Notes: a model not told the origin generated them from the letters alone. DNA of 64,000 nt from Halomonas sp. SSL-5 (GCF_030708455.1 NZ_JAUYWF010000014.1:1-64000); one strand, 5' to 3'; shown: positions 1-9,270, counted from the stretch's first letter. A program made the numbers and translations.

Positions 1-96
1 CTTGACGTTGGTGAGGTCGACGTCGGAGTTATCCGGCTTGACGCGGATCTTGACGTTGTAGTCGATGACGCGTTTGATCGCGACGAGTACTTTCAT
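1..96 (-). CDS. etfB: Electron transfer flavoprotein beta subunit, N-terminal fragment
   Basis: Only the first 32 residues lie in the window; the gene runs off the left edge. The N-terminus [20 protein letters not shown] is the hallmark start of EtfB, the AMP-binding partner of EtfA that passes electrons from acyl-CoA dehydrogenases to the ubiquinone pool. A GGGGGAAAG ribosome binding site directly precedes the ATG. It lies 41 bases downstream of the CoA-transferase on the same strand, so it may share that transcript; this fits the acyl-CoA dehydrogenase at 4879, which needs ETF as electron acceptor. Confidence 0.88.
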   Translation of the reverse strand, partial: MKVLVAIKRVIDYNVKIRVKPDNSDVDLTNVK

Positions 97-137
97 CTTT
101 CCCCCATATGGGTGGCAGTATCAAAAGAACGGAATCT

Positions 138-1361
138 CTAACCCAGGATGCCTTCATTCTTCAGCGCTGAAAGAGCATCCGGGGTGAAGTCAAGGTATTC
201 GGCCAGGACAGAGTCGGTATCCTGCCCCAGTAGCGGTGCAGGATTCCTGTAAGAAACCGGAGTATCGGAGAGGTGTATCGGACTCCCGACCATCTTGAAG
301 TCCGGATTCATGGGATGAGGAATATTGACAAGCATTCCACGGGCATCCACTTGAGGCTCCGCCAGTGCGCCGGCAACATCATTGATTACCCCAACCGGCA
401 CCTTGACCCTGCTGATTCGCTCCACCCAGACTTCGGCAGTATCACGCTTGAAATGGTCAGACAGAATCTGTGTGATCGCTTCCCTGTTTCTCACGCGATT
501 CTCGTTTTTCAGGAACCTTGGGTCGCTGGAAAGCTCTGGCAGGCCAATGGCGCTGCAGAGTGCTGAAAACTGTGTATCATTACCGCAAGCGATAATGAAG
601 TCCTTGTCACTTGCATGAAAGGAGTTATAGGGAACAATATTGGCATGCGCATTGCCGTAGCGACCTGGGGAAACACCGGTGCTCAGATAGTTCTGGCTCT
701 GGTTTCCCAGAGCTGCAACCTGAACGTCCAGGAGTGCCATATCGCAATGCTGCCCTTTTCCGGTCTTCTCACGGGCAAGGAGTGCCGCCTGAATGGCAAT
801 GACAGAGTACAAGCCTGTCATCACGTCAGTCACGGCAACCCCTACCTTCTGTGGGCCTCCGCCGGGAAGCCCGTCACGCTCCCCGGTGATGCTCATCAGC
901 CCGCCCATCCCCTGGATGATGAAGTCATAGCCGGGTTCCTGTGCACGCGGGCCAGTCTGGCCAAAGCCGGTAATGGAACAATATACAAGCCGCGGGTTGA
1001 GGCTGGAGAGGGATTCGTAATCCAGTCCATACTTCTTCAAGGATCCCGCCTTGAAGTTTTCGATCAGCACATCACTCTCGGCGACCAGAGCACGCACTAT
1101 CTCCTGCCCTTTTTCACTAGCAATATCGACAGCCACGGAGCGCTTATTACGATTGGTGGACTGATAGTACGAGGCTTCCTGCGAGTCCTCACCCTGCTCG
1201 TCCTTCATGAAGGGCGGCCCCCAGGACCGAGTATCATCACCCGTACCCACGCGCTCGACCTTGACAACATCAGCACCCAGATCAGCCAGAATCTGGCTGC
1301 ACCAGGGGCCCGCCAGCACCCGGCTTAAATCCAGTACACGTATCCCCGTCAGCGCACCCAT
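138..1361 (-). CDS. CaiB/BaiF family (class III) CoA-transferase
   Basis: About 407 residues, the usual length of family III CoA-transferases, which move CoA between carboxylic acids through an aspartyl intermediate. The N-terminal motif LTGIRVLDLSRVLAGPWCSQ and the later SLNPRLVYCSITGFGQTGP and REKTGKGQ segments are typical. The likely catalytic Asp is in VAVTDVMTG, near residue 179. I take the ATG at 1361, which has a GGGGAG site at good spacing, over the GTG at 1367. The gene is downstream of the hydratase/dehydrogenase pair on the same strand, so it probably activates the substrate of that beta-oxidation set. Acceptor and donor acids cannot be told from sequence; a dicarboxylate such as glutarate or adipate, or a carnitine-like acid, would all be plausible. 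Confidence 0.9.
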   Translation of the reverse strand: MGALTGIRVLDLSRVLAGPWCSQILADLGADVVKVERVGTGDDTRSWGPPFMKDEQGEDSQEASYYQSTNRNKRSVAVDIASEKGQEIVRALVAESDVLIENFKAGSLKKYGLDYESLSSLNPRLVYCSITGFGQTGPRAQEPGYDFIIQGMGGLMSITGERDGLPGGGPQKVGVAVTDVMTGLYSVIAIQAALLAREKTGKGQHCDMALLDVQVAALGNQSQNYLSTGVSPGRYGNAHANIVPYNSFHASDKDFIIACGNDTQFSALCSAIGLPELSSDPRFLKNENRVRNREAITQILSDHFKRDTAEVWVERISRVKVPVGVINDVAGALAEPQVDARGMLVNIPHPMNPDFKMVGSPIHLSDTPVSYRNPAPLLGQDTDSVLAEYLDFTPDALSALKNEGILG

Positions 1362-1406
1362 CAGCACTCCCCCCCCAGTTTATCAAACATCACAAATACT
1401 CCGAGT

Positions 1407-2936
1407 TCAGCGAATCGACGGTTCCTGGTGCAACAGTGATATGCCTAGAATCGCACGTCTGCGCAGCCACGGACTGGGGCGATAGCGCGGGTCCCCCGTC
1501 AGTACACTCATTCGCTCAAGAATCGCCAGCAGCCGACTCGGTCCCAGACGATCTCCCCACGCGAGAGGACCCTGAGGGTAGTTGAGCCCCAGTCTCACAG
1601 CGTTGTCGATATCGGCGGGGGTGGCAATCTCACGCTGAGCGATCTCGCAGGCCAGATTGACGATCGCAGCGAGTACCCGCTGTGACACGAACCCCACGCT
1701 GTCACGAATCATCGTGACGCCAACACCATCCGATGCCAGGAGGCCATGCGCCGCGTCACGCATATCCTGCCGCGTGACCGGGGTCACCATCAGGGTTCGG
1801 TGGGCACCAAGATCCGTCAGGGCATCAAGACATACGGTGTGAGCGGGGTCGACGCCAAAGCGTGTGCTGGCACTGGTGGCATCCTCGCCAAAGGGTACCA
1901 GCAGGCAGAGCGCGTCTTCGGAGGGAAGGTCGGAGTGCTCCAGCCGGCAGCCCAGCCCCTCGAGCAAAGACGCGACTTGCTCACGCACGGCGTCGTCGCC
2001 GCAGCCCAACCAGACAGGCGGAAAATCACTCACCCCGGGTACCGGTTGAGGGGCAAGCTCGCCGACTTTTTTTCCGCTCTCATACCGATAGAAGCCCACG
2101 CCCGTCTTGCGGCCAAGACGATTGCCGCTCAGCATCTGGCGTGAGAGATAGGAGGGCCGATAGCGAGGGTCATGATAGAACTGCTCGAAAATTGACTCCA
2201 TGGCAGGGTGTGAGACATCGAGGCCAGTCAGGTCGAACAGTTCCAGAGGCCCCATCCGAAACCCGGCGCCTTCCCTGAGGATTCGGTCGATATCGTCGGC
2301 AGGGGCAACATTCTCTTCGAGGAGCTTCAATCCCTCAGTGCCGTAGGCACGCCCGGCATGGTTCACGATGAACCCGGGGGTGTCCTTGGCACGCACTCCG
2401 GTATGTCCCAGCCGGCTGGTCAGCTCGAGCAGGTTATCGAGCACCGCTGCATCGGTATCGGTGCCACCGATGACCTCGACGACCTTCATGAGCGGTACGG
2501 GGTTGAAGAAGTGGAAGCCAGCCACCCTGCCCGGAAGCTTCAAGCCTGAAGCGATCGCGGTGACGGACAGCGATGAGGTGTTGGTCGCCAGAATACAGTC
2601 ACTGGAGACGATGCTCTCGAGATCGGAAAACAGGCTCCGCTTGATGCCCAGATCCTCGACAATCGCCTCGACCACCACATCACACTCCGCCAACCCCTCC
2701 ATGGTCTCGACAGCCTTGAGGCGGGACAGGGCAGCATCGGCAGACTCACGTGACACCTTGCCCTTGCCCACAAGCTTCTGGAAGGTGGCTTGCAAGCCAT
2801 TTCGAGCCGAGACCGCCGCCCCCTCACGCTTGTCGAAAAGAGTAACCTCGAGACTGGCCTGGGCAGCGATCTGAGCGATACCCGCCCCCATGACACCCGT
2901 ACCCACGACTCCCAGTCGATTCGGCAGCATGGACAT
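1407..2936 (-). CDS. 3-hydroxyacyl-CoA dehydrogenase, PaaH-like
   Basis: A 509-residue NAD-dependent 3-hydroxyacyl-CoA dehydrogenase. The Rossmann motif GVVGTGVMGAGIAQIAAQ is at residues 9-26, followed by ILATNTSSLSVTAIA and GFHFFNPVPLMKVVEVI, the segment that carries the catalytic His. Two C-terminal dehydrogenase domains follow, the second beginning near residue 400 (GFVSQRVLAAIVNLA), as in PaaH of phenylacetate degradation. Its start codon overlaps the hydratase stop as TAATG at 2934-2938, so the two are translationally coupled. It would oxidise the 3-hydroxyacyl-CoA made by the hydratase. A second, shorter paralogue lies at 6067-6966. Confidence 0.9.
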   Translation of the reverse strand: MSMLPNRLGVVGTGVMGAGIAQIAAQASLEVTLFDKREGAAVSARNGLQATFQKLVGKGKVSRESADAALSRLKAVETMEGLAECDVVVEAIVEDLGIKRSLFSDLESIVSSDCILATNTSSLSVTAIASGLKLPGRVAGFHFFNPVPLMKVVEVIGGTDTDAAVLDNLLELTSRLGHTGVRAKDTPGFIVNHAGRAYGTEGLKLLEENVAPADDIDRILREGAGFRMGPLELFDLTGLDVSHPAMESIFEQFYHDPRYRPSYLSRQMLSGNRLGRKTGVGFYRYESGKKVGELAPQPVPGVSDFPPVWLGCGDDAVREQVASLLEGLGCRLEHSDLPSEDALCLLVPFGEDATSASTRFGVDPAHTVCLDALTDLGAHRTLMVTPVTRQDMRDAAHGLLASDGVGVTMIRDSVGFVSQRVLAAIVNLACEIAQREIATPADIDNAVRLGLNYPQGPLAWGDRLGPSRLLAILERMSVLTGDPRYRPSPWLRRRAILGISLLHQEPSIR

Positions 2937-3727
2937 TACGCCTCTCCCCAGTAGTGCGGTTTGCGTTTCTCGATAAAAGCGGCAGCTCCTTCCTTCTGGT
3001 CGGTCGTGTCGAACAGCATCTGGAAGGCCTTCCGCTCGAGTACCAGAGCACTCTCCAGGGGAAGATCCGCGCCGGAGAGCACCGTTTCCTTGATCTGCTC
3101 CACCGCCAGGGATGGCATGGCAGCGATCTCGCGTGCGAGTGACTTGGCACGCTTTAGCGTCTCGTCATCGGCAACAACTTCACTGACGAGGCCCATACGC
3201 AAGGCTTCGGGTGCCTTGATCATGCAGCCCGTCATCAGGATGCGCATCGCCTGAAACTTGCCCACGGCGCGAACCAGGCGCTGAGTACCACCGGCCCCCG
3301 GCATCAAGCCGAGCTTGACCTCGGGCTGCCCGAACCGGGCCGACTCGCCCGCCACGATGATGTCGCAGTGCATAGCCAACTCGCAGCCACCGCCCAGAGC
3401 AAATCCGTTGACGGCCGCAATCACCGGCTTCGGGCAGTGGGCGATGGGGTCCCAGAGGCGCTCGTTGTGGCGCAGATACATGTCGGTCGGTGATGCCGTA
3501 GCAAACTCCTTGACGTCGGCACCGGCGACGAAGGCCTGGTCTCCCCCCGTCACCACGATGGCCCGCACCTCATCACGCTGACCCAGAGACGAGAATTGCT
3601 CGGCCAGCTGGCGTCTGACGACGGCGTTGAGGGCATTCTTGGCCTCGGGGCGGTTGATAACGACCACCGCCACACCCTCTGCCAACGACTCCAGAAAGAC
3701 CTCCGATGGGTGCTGCTTGTCGCTCAT
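2936..3727 (-). CDS. Enoyl-CoA hydratase/isomerase family protein
   Basis: A 263-residue crotonase-fold protein. Both glutamates of active hydratases are present: E116 in GGGCELAM and E136 in FGQPEVKLG, 20 residues apart as in the mitochondrial enzyme, along with the oxyanion-hole segments FVAGADVKEF and PGAGGTQRL. I choose the ATG at 3727, because the upstream GTG (3745) would place the start beside the palindromic operator. It is first in a minus-strand operon with the PaaH-like dehydrogenase and the CoA-transferase. It hydrates an enoyl-CoA intermediate; chain length is not predictable. Confidence 0.9.
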   Translation of the reverse strand: MSDKQHPSEVFLESLAEGVAVVVINRPEAKNALNAVVRRQLAEQFSSLGQRDEVRAIVVTGGDQAFVAGADVKEFATASPTDMYLRHNERLWDPIAHCPKPVIAAVNGFALGGGCELAMHCDIIVAGESARFGQPEVKLGLMPGAGGTQRLVRAVGKFQAMRILMTGCMIKAPEALRMGLVSEVVADDETLKRAKSLAREIAAMPSLAVEQIKETVLSGADLPLESALVLERKAFQMLFDTTDQKEGAAAFIEKRKPHYWGEA

Positions 3728-3745
3728 GCTGAGACTCTCGAACAC

Positions 3746-3770
3746 TTAATGTCCGCTTTGCGGACATTAA
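3746..3770. promoter_or_regulatory. Perfect palindromic operator upstream of the hydratase operon
   Basis: TTAATGTCCGC and GCGGACATTAA form perfect 11-bp arms around TTT. The site lies 19 bases upstream of the hydratase ATG, in the divergent region shared with the IclR regulator. Similar but imperfect copies lie upstream of iclR (3910-3930) and tctC (12543-12563). I infer that it is the IclR-type regulator's operator; the sequence shows only the palindrome and its recurrence. Confidence 0.75.
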
Positions 3771-3909
3771 TTTTGCTATAAACAATGGAACGTTACACAG
3801 CCACGCTGAGAAATGTCAATGAGCACTACGCACGACAAATGAAAAATATTATTTATCAAATAATTAAGATAGTTCTTCCCTAGGCGACGGCAGAAAATGC
3901 ACACATATA

Positions 3910-3930
3910 AAAGACTGCAGTGCAGACATT
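3910..3930. promoter_or_regulatory. Degenerate copy of the operator upstream of iclR
   Basis: This 21-bp site matches the core of the perfect palindrome at 3748-3768 in 15 of 21 positions by hand alignment. The right half TGCAGACATT differs at one base. It lies about 78 bases before the GTG of the regulator, in an AT-rich stretch, which suits autoregulation. A TTGACA at 3943-3948 could be the -35 of iclR, but no convincing -10 follows. Confidence 0.5.
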
Positions 3931-4007
3931 TGTTTTGAAATATTGACATCCTCCTCGGCCCTGACCAGACTATCCCGACATGCCATCAGGGACCGGAGAG
4001 TGACTCG

Positions 4008-4829
4008 GTGAACAAGCCCGATAGCCAGAGCGACTTCAACGTCATGCTTGACCCGATCAATGCGTCTGGCGAGCAGGAGAAGGACCGTCAGTTCGTCACG
4101 GCACTCGCCAGGGGGCTCGAACTGCTGCGGTGTTTTACGCCTCGCGACAGCACGTTGAGCAACCTGGACCTGGCCAGAAAGACGGGCCTACCCCGCCCCA
4201 CCATCAGCCGCCTGACCCATACGCTGGCCAAACTCGGCTACCTTCGGCCGTTGCCCAAGGGCAAGTACCAGCTGGACGTGGGGGTCATGTCGTTCGGCTA
4301 TTCCATGATCTCCAACCTGCCCATACGGTCGGTGGCGCAACCCCTCATGATCAACCTCGCCAATGAGGTCGGGGCCACCGTCGCCATGTCGGCCCGCGAC
4401 CGGCTGGATATGGTCTACCTGGACGTCGTGCAGAGCGCCCTGCGCTCGACGATCCGCCGCCAGATCGGGACGCGCCTTCCCATCTACCAGAGCTCGGCCG
4501 GTCGCGCCTGCCTGGCCGCCATGCCACGCGAAGAGGCCGAGGTGCTGATGGGGCATATCCGGGACAACCATCCCGATGAATGGCCGAGCATACGCAGGGC
4601 CCTGGAGCGTGCCTTCCGCGACTACGCAGACTATGGCTACTGCCTGTCGATCGGCGAATGGCAGCGCAAGGTCAACGCGGTTGCGGTCCCCCTGAACCAT
4701 CCACAGTTGGGCATCCTGTCGTTCAACTGCGGTGGGCCCGAGTTTCAGATTTCGCGCGAGAAGCTCGAGGAATCCATCGGCCCACGACTGGTGCAGCTGG
4801 TCAACGACATACAGACGCAAATCTCTTGA
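4008..4829 (+). CDS. IclR family transcriptional regulator
   Basis: A 273-residue regulator with an N-terminal winged helix (about residues 30-95: ARGLELLRCF, LDLARKTGLPRPTISRLTHTLAKLGYL) and a C-terminal effector domain containing IGTRLPIYQSSAGRACLAA and the VNAVAVPL segment, as in IclR and PcaU. The start is a GTG preceded by GGAGAG at 3995-4000. It is divergent from the hydratase operon and 49 bases ahead of the acyl-CoA dehydrogenase, the usual position of a local pathway regulator. The likely ligand is the imported acid or a CoA-pathway intermediate; that is inference. Confidence 0.93.
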   Translation: MNKPDSQSDFNVMLDPINASGEQEKDRQFVTALARGLELLRCFTPRDSTLSNLDLARKTGLPRPTISRLTHTLAKLGYLRPLPKGKYQLDVGVMSFGYSMISNLPIRSVAQPLMINLANEVGATVAMSARDRLDMVYLDVVQSALRSTIRRQIGTRLPIYQSSAGRACLAAMPREEAEVLMGHIRDNHPDEWPSIRRALERAFRDYADYGYCLSIGEWQRKVNAVAVPLNHPQLGILSFNCGGPEFQISREKLEESIGPRLVQLVNDIQTQIS

Positions 4830-4878
4830 ACCACATCAAGTGCCGGCTACCGGACGACCACCTCCAAGAGGAAACGCC

Positions 4879-6033
4879 ATGATACGCGACCAGGAAACCC
4901 TGCAGATCCTGCTTGACTCCATTCGGAGCTTCGTCAACGAGGTTCTCGTTCCCAGGGAGGAAGAGGTTGCCGAGACCGACGAGATCCCCGCGGATATCGC
5001 CTCGCAGATGCGTGATATGGGACTTTTCGGTCTTACCATTCCCGAGGAGTTTGGTGGTCTCGAGGTGACGATGGAGGAGGAGGTCAACATCGCCTTCGAA
5101 CTCGGCAGGACCTCCCCGGCCTTCCGCTCCTTCATCGGCACCAACAATGGCATAGGCTCCATCGGCATCCTGCTTGACGGCACCGACGAACAGAAGGCCA
5201 CCTACCTTCCGAGGCTGGCCAGCGGCGAGATTCTCAGCTCCTTCTGCCTGACCGAGCCCGACTCCGGCTCCGATGCCGCGTCGCTGAAGACCACGGCGGT
5301 CAAGGATGGCGATGGCTACCTCATCAATGGTACCAAGCGCTTTATCACCAATGCCCCGCACGCCGGCATCTTTACCGTGATGGCTCGCACCAACCCCGAG
5401 ATCAAGGGTGCCAAGGGGATCAGCGCCTTCATCGTGGATGCCACCACGCAAGGGATCACCATCGGCAAGCGCGACAAGAAGATGGGCCAGAAAGGCGCCC
5501 ACACGGCCGATGTGATCTTCGACAATGTCCGGGTTCCGGCCAGCGCTTTGATTGGCGAGCAGGAGGGTGTCGGGTTCAAGACCGCCATGAAGGTCCTCGA
5601 CAAGGGCCGTCTACACATCGCCGCCATCGCTGTCGGGGCTGCCGAGCGCGTACTGGAGGACTCCCTCCGCTACGCCATGGAGAGAAAGCAGTTCGGCCGT
5701 GCCATTGCCGAGTTCCAGCTGATTCAGGGCATGCTGGCCGATTCCAAGGCCGAGATCTACGCCGCCAAGTGCATGGTTCTGGATGCCGCGCGCAAGCGAG
5801 ACGAAGGGCTGAACGTCGGCACCGAAGCCTCCTGTGCCAAGATGTTTGCCACGGAAATGTGCAGCCGCGTCGCCGACAGGGGCGTCCAGATCCATGGCGG
5901 AGCCGGCTATATCAGTGAATACGCCGTTGAGCGGTTCTACCGTGACGTCAGGCTCTTCCGTCTGTATGAGGGAACGACCCAGATCCAGCAGGTGATCATC
6001 TCACGCAACATGATCCGTGAGGCACAAGGGTAA
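4879..6033 (+). CDS. Acyl-CoA dehydrogenase
   Basis: A 384-residue FAD enzyme that introduces the 2,3 double bond into an acyl-CoA and passes electrons to ETF. It shows the N-terminal helical domain, the flavin segment FCLTEPDSGSDAASLKT, the C-terminal RKQFGRAIAEFQLIQGMLAD and QIHGGAGYISEYAVERFYRD motifs, and the catalytic base Glu364 in LYEGTTQ. The ATG at 4879 follows AAGAGGA. It is probably co-transcribed with iclR. It lacks the sequence character of glutaryl-CoA dehydrogenase and looks more like the enzymes used for dicarboxylyl- or short-chain acyl-CoAs, but substrate is unresolved. Confidence 0.92.
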   Translation: MIRDQETLQILLDSIRSFVNEVLVPREEEVAETDEIPADIASQMRDMGLFGLTIPEEFGGLEVTMEEEVNIAFELGRTSPAFRSFIGTNNGIGSIGILLDGTDEQKATYLPRLASGEILSSFCLTEPDSGSDAASLKTTAVKDGDGYLINGTKRFITNAPHAGIFTVMARTNPEIKGAKGISAFIVDATTQGITIGKRDKKMGQKGAHTADVIFDNVRVPASALIGEQEGVGFKTAMKVLDKGRLHIAAIAVGAAERVLEDSLRYAMERKQFGRAIAEFQLIQGMLADSKAEIYAAKCMVLDAARKRDEGLNVGTEASCAKMFATEMCSRVADRGVQIHGGAGYISEYAVERFYRDVRLFRLYEGTTQIQQVIISRNMIREAQG

Positions 6034-6066
6034 CCGTCGATCCTCGACTGCTCCCCTGCTTCCCTC

Positions 6067-6966
6067 TCACTCCAACTCGTCGTCCAAAATGGCAAGCAGG
6101 CGCTCGAGGAGCATCCGCTCATGCCGAGCGTAGGCCTCGGCATTGCCTTCAGGCCACTCATGGAAGCCACGCCCACTCTTGCGGCCCAGGCGCCCTTCTT
6201 CCACCAGACTCTCGAGCAGTGGGCCCGGCGTGGTGCGATTCTCCAGGTCATCATAGAGATAGCGGGCGATATTGAGATGCGTATCCAGACCATTGAGGTC
6301 GCGCTGTCGCAGCGGCCCATTGATGGCCAGGCGAATGCCGATGGAGTAGCGGACCAGATCATCCAGCGCTTCGGCATCGATCACCCCCTGCTCCAGCAAG
6401 GCCAGACACTCCCGCATCAGCGCATGCTGGAGGCGGTTGGCCACGAAGCCCGGCACGCAGTGCCTGAGTACGGCAGGTCGTTTGCCAAGCTGTCTCAACC
6501 ACTCGGACGCGCGCTCCACGCATGCATCCGACGTGGATCGACCCGGCACGACTTCCACGGACGGAATCAGGTCGGCGGGGTTGAAGAAGTGCGCTCCCAT
6601 GAATCGCGCGGGGTGGGTCAGCACCTCGGCCAGTTCATCGATGGAAAGCCCCGAGGTGTTGGTCAGGAGCAGCGTCGCGTCACCGACATGTCGCTCCGCC
6701 TCCTTCAGCACACGCTGCTTGAGCGTCAAGTCTTCGGTGACGCTTTCCACCACGACCTCACAGGCGCCGACCTGCGCCCAGTCACTGACGAAGCGAGGCT
6801 GCTCGCCACTGCCCGTTTCCGAGTGCAAGGCCTGGCGACACCGCGCCAGGGCACTGGAGTCGATATCCAGCACCGTCACCGCCATACCGTTGCGGAGGAT
6901 CAATCTCGCCAGGTTCGCTCCCATGGTCCCGGCACCGATCACGACACCCCGACAAGATGTCTTCAT
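6067..6966 (-). CDS. 3-hydroxyacyl-CoA dehydrogenase, short form
   Basis: A 299-residue protein with the NAD motif GVVIGAGTMGANLARLIL at residues 7-24, TNTSGLSIDELAE, and GAHFFNPADLIPSVEVV carrying the catalytic His, then one C-terminal dehydrogenase domain ending GRLGRKSGRGFHEW. The ATG at 6966 is preceded by GGGAGAAG on the minus strand. Standalone dehydrogenases of this size act on 3-hydroxybutyryl-CoA, L-carnitine or related hydroxyacids. It is convergent with the acyl-CoA dehydrogenase and divergent from the SDR. Having two dehydrogenases in one cluster suggests two hydroxyacid steps or a branched substrate. Confidence 0.88.
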   Translation of the reverse strand: MKTSCRGVVIGAGTMGANLARLILRNGMAVTVLDIDSSALARCRQALHSETGSGEQPRFVSDWAQVGACEVVVESVTEDLTLKQRVLKEAERHVGDATLLLTNTSGLSIDELAEVLTHPARFMGAHFFNPADLIPSVEVVPGRSTSDACVERASEWLRQLGKRPAVLRHCVPGFVANRLQHALMRECLALLEQGVIDAEALDDLVRYSIGIRLAINGPLRQRDLNGLDTHLNIARYLYDDLENRTTPGPLLESLVEEGRLGRKSGRGFHEWPEGNAEAYARHERMLLERLLAILDDELE

Positions 6967-7055
6967 GGACTTCTCCCTTTCACTCGGCGTCCCATCCCGT
7001 GGCGACAAGGGTCGCCTTGGTGTCGATGGTCAGACGCGGACAATGGACTTGATGC

Positions 7056-7067
7056 GTACACTTGTAC
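7056..7067. promoter_or_regulatory. Short palindrome between divergent dehydrogenase and SDR
   Basis: GTACA-CT-TGTAC is an exact 12-bp inverted repeat in the 170-bp divergent region. A lone half-site GCGGACA (7036-7042) resembling half of the IclR-type operator lies just before it. A regulatory role is a guess from position. Confidence 0.3.
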
Positions 7068-7136
7068 ATGAAACGAACATTCTGATATCACCCCCCTCTC
7101 GCCACTCCCTTGCCCCTCAACCGGAAGGATTTCCCC

Positions 7137-7850
7137 ATGTCTGACCCCTGTGCCGTCGTCACTGGCGGGGCCCGCAATATCGGCCAGGCCATTGCGCTGC
7201 GCCTGCAGCAAGATGGCTATCGCACCATCGTGCTGGACATCGAGACCCCAGAGGCAGAGTCACTGCAAGCCGATGCCCACCGGGTCGACCTCGGTGACGC
7301 GGAGGCCACCCGCCAGCTGGTCGAAGCGATTGCCGATGCCCACCCGGTGACGTGTCTCGTCAACAATGTTGGTGTGGTCCGCCCCGCCCTGCTCGACGAT
7401 ACCCGCGTCGAGGACTTCGATCCGCTGATGCACCTCAACGTACGCTCCGCCCTGGTGTGTACTCAGGCTCTCCTTCCCGGCATGCGTCGGCACGGCCAGG
7501 GGCGCATCGTCATGAACGCCAGCCGCGTGGTGCTGGGCAAGGAGGCTCGCACCCTCTACAGCGCCACCAAGGGCGCATTGCAGGCCATGGCCCGCACCTG
7601 GGCGCTGGAGCTGGCCGCCGACGCCATCACGGTCAACTGTGTGGCGCCGGGCCCCATCGCCACCACGGCATTCTGGGACAACAATCCCCCCGACTCCGAG
7701 CGCGCGCGTCGCATCATCGAAAACATCCCGGTGCAACGCATGGGGCAACCCGAGGATGTGGCCCAGGCAGTCAGCTTCTTCTGCGACCCCCGCAGCAGTT
7801 ACATCACCGGCCAGACGCTTTACGTCTGCGGCGGTGTCACCGTGGGGTGA
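7137..7850 (+). CDS. SDR family NAD(P)-dependent oxidoreductase
   Basis: A 237-residue classical short-chain dehydrogenase. It has the cofactor motif TGGARNIG (residues 9-16), NNVG (76-79), Asn101, Ser129, and the catalytic Tyr141/Lys145 pair in YSATK. The C-terminal [22 protein letters not shown] and [12 protein letters not shown] are typical of 3-oxoacyl reductase-like members. The ATG at 7137 follows GGAAGGA; a TTG-initiated extension is possible but has no ribosome site. It probably reduces or oxidises a hydroxy/keto intermediate of the neighbouring pathway. It ends 13 bases from the convergent membrane protein gene. Confidence 0.9.
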   Translation: MSDPCAVVTGGARNIGQAIALRLQQDGYRTIVLDIETPEAESLQADAHRVDLGDAEATRQLVEAIADAHPVTCLVNNVGVVRPALLDDTRVEDFDPLMHLNVRSALVCTQALLPGMRRHGQGRIVMNASRVVLGKEARTLYSATKGALQAMARTWALELAADAITVNCVAPGPIATTAFWDNNPPDSERARRIIENIPVQRMGQPEDVAQAVSFFCDPRSSYITGQTLYVCGGVTVG

Positions 7851-7863
7851 GGCATCGGCCCAC

Positions 7864-9270
7864 TCAACTCGCCAAGCGAAAGAGCACGGCGGCCATCGCC
7901 AGCGAGGCCGCCACAAAGGCACCGTTCCAGCGCAGGCCGATCTGTCCGGCCGTCATGCCGGTGAAGCGTGACATGATCATCATCGCCGCCGTGAACGGCG
8001 ACGACACCATGGTCAACGACCACCCCGCCAGCAGGGCCGCCCCCAACAGGGGCAACGACACGCCCTCCAGCCCTACCTGGGCGACCATGCTGGTCAGGAA
8101 GGTCACGCTGATGATCGGATTGATCCCGACCTGGGCAAGCACCACGACCATCAGCAGGGCCAGTACCGGCAACCAGCTGCCGAGGGCGACCAGCAGGGTC
8201 GATACCCCTTCCAGCTGAGCGGGATCGAGCAGCGCCACGCTGAGATAGCCGAGGTAGGCGCCCGAGCCCAGGGCCACCACCTCATTACCGATCCCGCCCA
8301 GCACATCGGGCAGGCGACGGACCAGCAGGGTGGTGGCCGGCCCCACGCCGGCAGGGCCAACACGGCGACACTGCCAGGCCAGCCACACCCAGGCCCCCAG
8401 CGGCACACCGATCAACACGGCCTGAGGCAGGCGCAGCGAGAGCCAGGAAGAGAGGGCAAAAACCAGCGTCACCAGGGCCAGCAGCAGCACGCTGAAGGCC
8501 GCCAGGGGCATCAGCGAGGGCCGTTCGCTGACGATTGCGCCGGCTCGCGGGCGGGGGCCTGCCCCCTGGTCGCAGGCCCAGCCCAGCAGGAACAGCACGA
8601 TGGCCGACATCAGCACATAGGGAAATAGCTCTATCCAGGTCAGAGGCTCAAGGTTGCCCAGAACCACCGCGACACCGATACCCAGCGGCGAGACCAGCGG
8701 CGCCAGCGTGAAACCTCGCAAAGTGGCCACCAGCATGCGCCGGCGGCGCACTTCCTGCAGCCACACCCGCCCCTGCGCCGAGCCGAGGGTATTGGCCTTG
8801 TCGATCATCGACATGAACAGGTTCAACACGCCGAAGTTGAGCACGATGCCGAACAGCGTAGAGCCCAGCGAGAGCATCGGGTAGCGCCAGGTGGGCGGCT
8901 GCATCAGCAGGCTCTGGCCACAGCGACGTATGAGCCGCGAACGGTAGGCCGGTAGGCGCAGCAGCGACAGTGCCGTCATGAACGCGGCCAGGAACACGAA
9001 GCCACCCGCCGCCTCATGAAGCACCACCCAGGGTGAAGGGAGACGCCACAGTGCGAAGAGCGACACGGCAATACAGGCCAACGCCAACAGGCGGGCCATC
9101 GAACTGAAACGAGGCCACCCCAGCAGCAGAAAGACCACCAGCAGCAATTGCGCCAGGTTCGCGGCCAGCATTGCGCCACTCAGCAGATGCACTACAGCCA
9201 GCACGCCCACGCCGGCGAGCAGGTGGCTCGACCAGCGGCTCGCCAGTGCCCGCTTGCTGCTCGCCCTCAT
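7864..9270 (-). CDS. Polytopic membrane protein, putative transporter, unknown family
   Basis: A 468-residue, very hydrophobic protein with roughly ten to twelve predicted membrane segments spread along its length. I do not recognise the family. Segments such as VVLAQVGINPIISVTFL and GWSLTMVSSPFTAAMMIMS, near residues 375-430, recall the small-residue, NP-containing reentrant loops of ion-transporter-superfamily permeases, so an anion or organic-acid exporter or permease is a reasonable guess. A GGGAGGGG site precedes the ATG. It lies 123 bases downstream of tctA on the same strand and may be the last gene of the transporter operon. Confidence 0.75.
   Translation of the reverse strand: MRASSKRALASRWSSHLLAGVGVLAVVHLLSGAMLAANLAQLLLVVFLLLGWPRFSSMARLLALACIAVSLFALWRLPSPWVVLHEAAGGFVFLAAFMTALSLLRLPAYRSRLIRRCGQSLLMQPPTWRYPMLSLGSTLFGIVLNFGVLNLFMSMIDKANTLGSAQGRVWLQEVRRRRMLVATLRGFTLAPLVSPLGIGVAVVLGNLEPLTWIELFPYVLMSAIVLFLLGWACDQGAGPRPRAGAIVSERPSLMPLAAFSVLLLALVTLVFALSSWLSLRLPQAVLIGVPLGAWVWLAWQCRRVGPAGVGPATTLLVRRLPDVLGGIGNEVVALGSGAYLGYLSVALLDPAQLEGVSTLLVALGSWLPVLALLMVVVLAQVGINPIISVTFLTSMVAQVGLEGVSLPLLGAALLAGWSLTMVSSPFTAAMMIMSRFTGMTAGQIGLRWNGAFVAASLAMAAVLFRLAS

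Noticed and set aside
4879..6033. Glutaryl-CoA dehydrogenase
   Set aside because: The local motifs (for example FCLTEPDSGSDAAS and the N-terminal region) do not match the GcdH pattern that I know, although the CoA-transferase and crotonase neighbours made it tempting.
7024..7044. Fourth copy of the IclR-type operator before the SDR
   Set aside because: Only the half-site GCGGACA matches; the other half shows no similarity.
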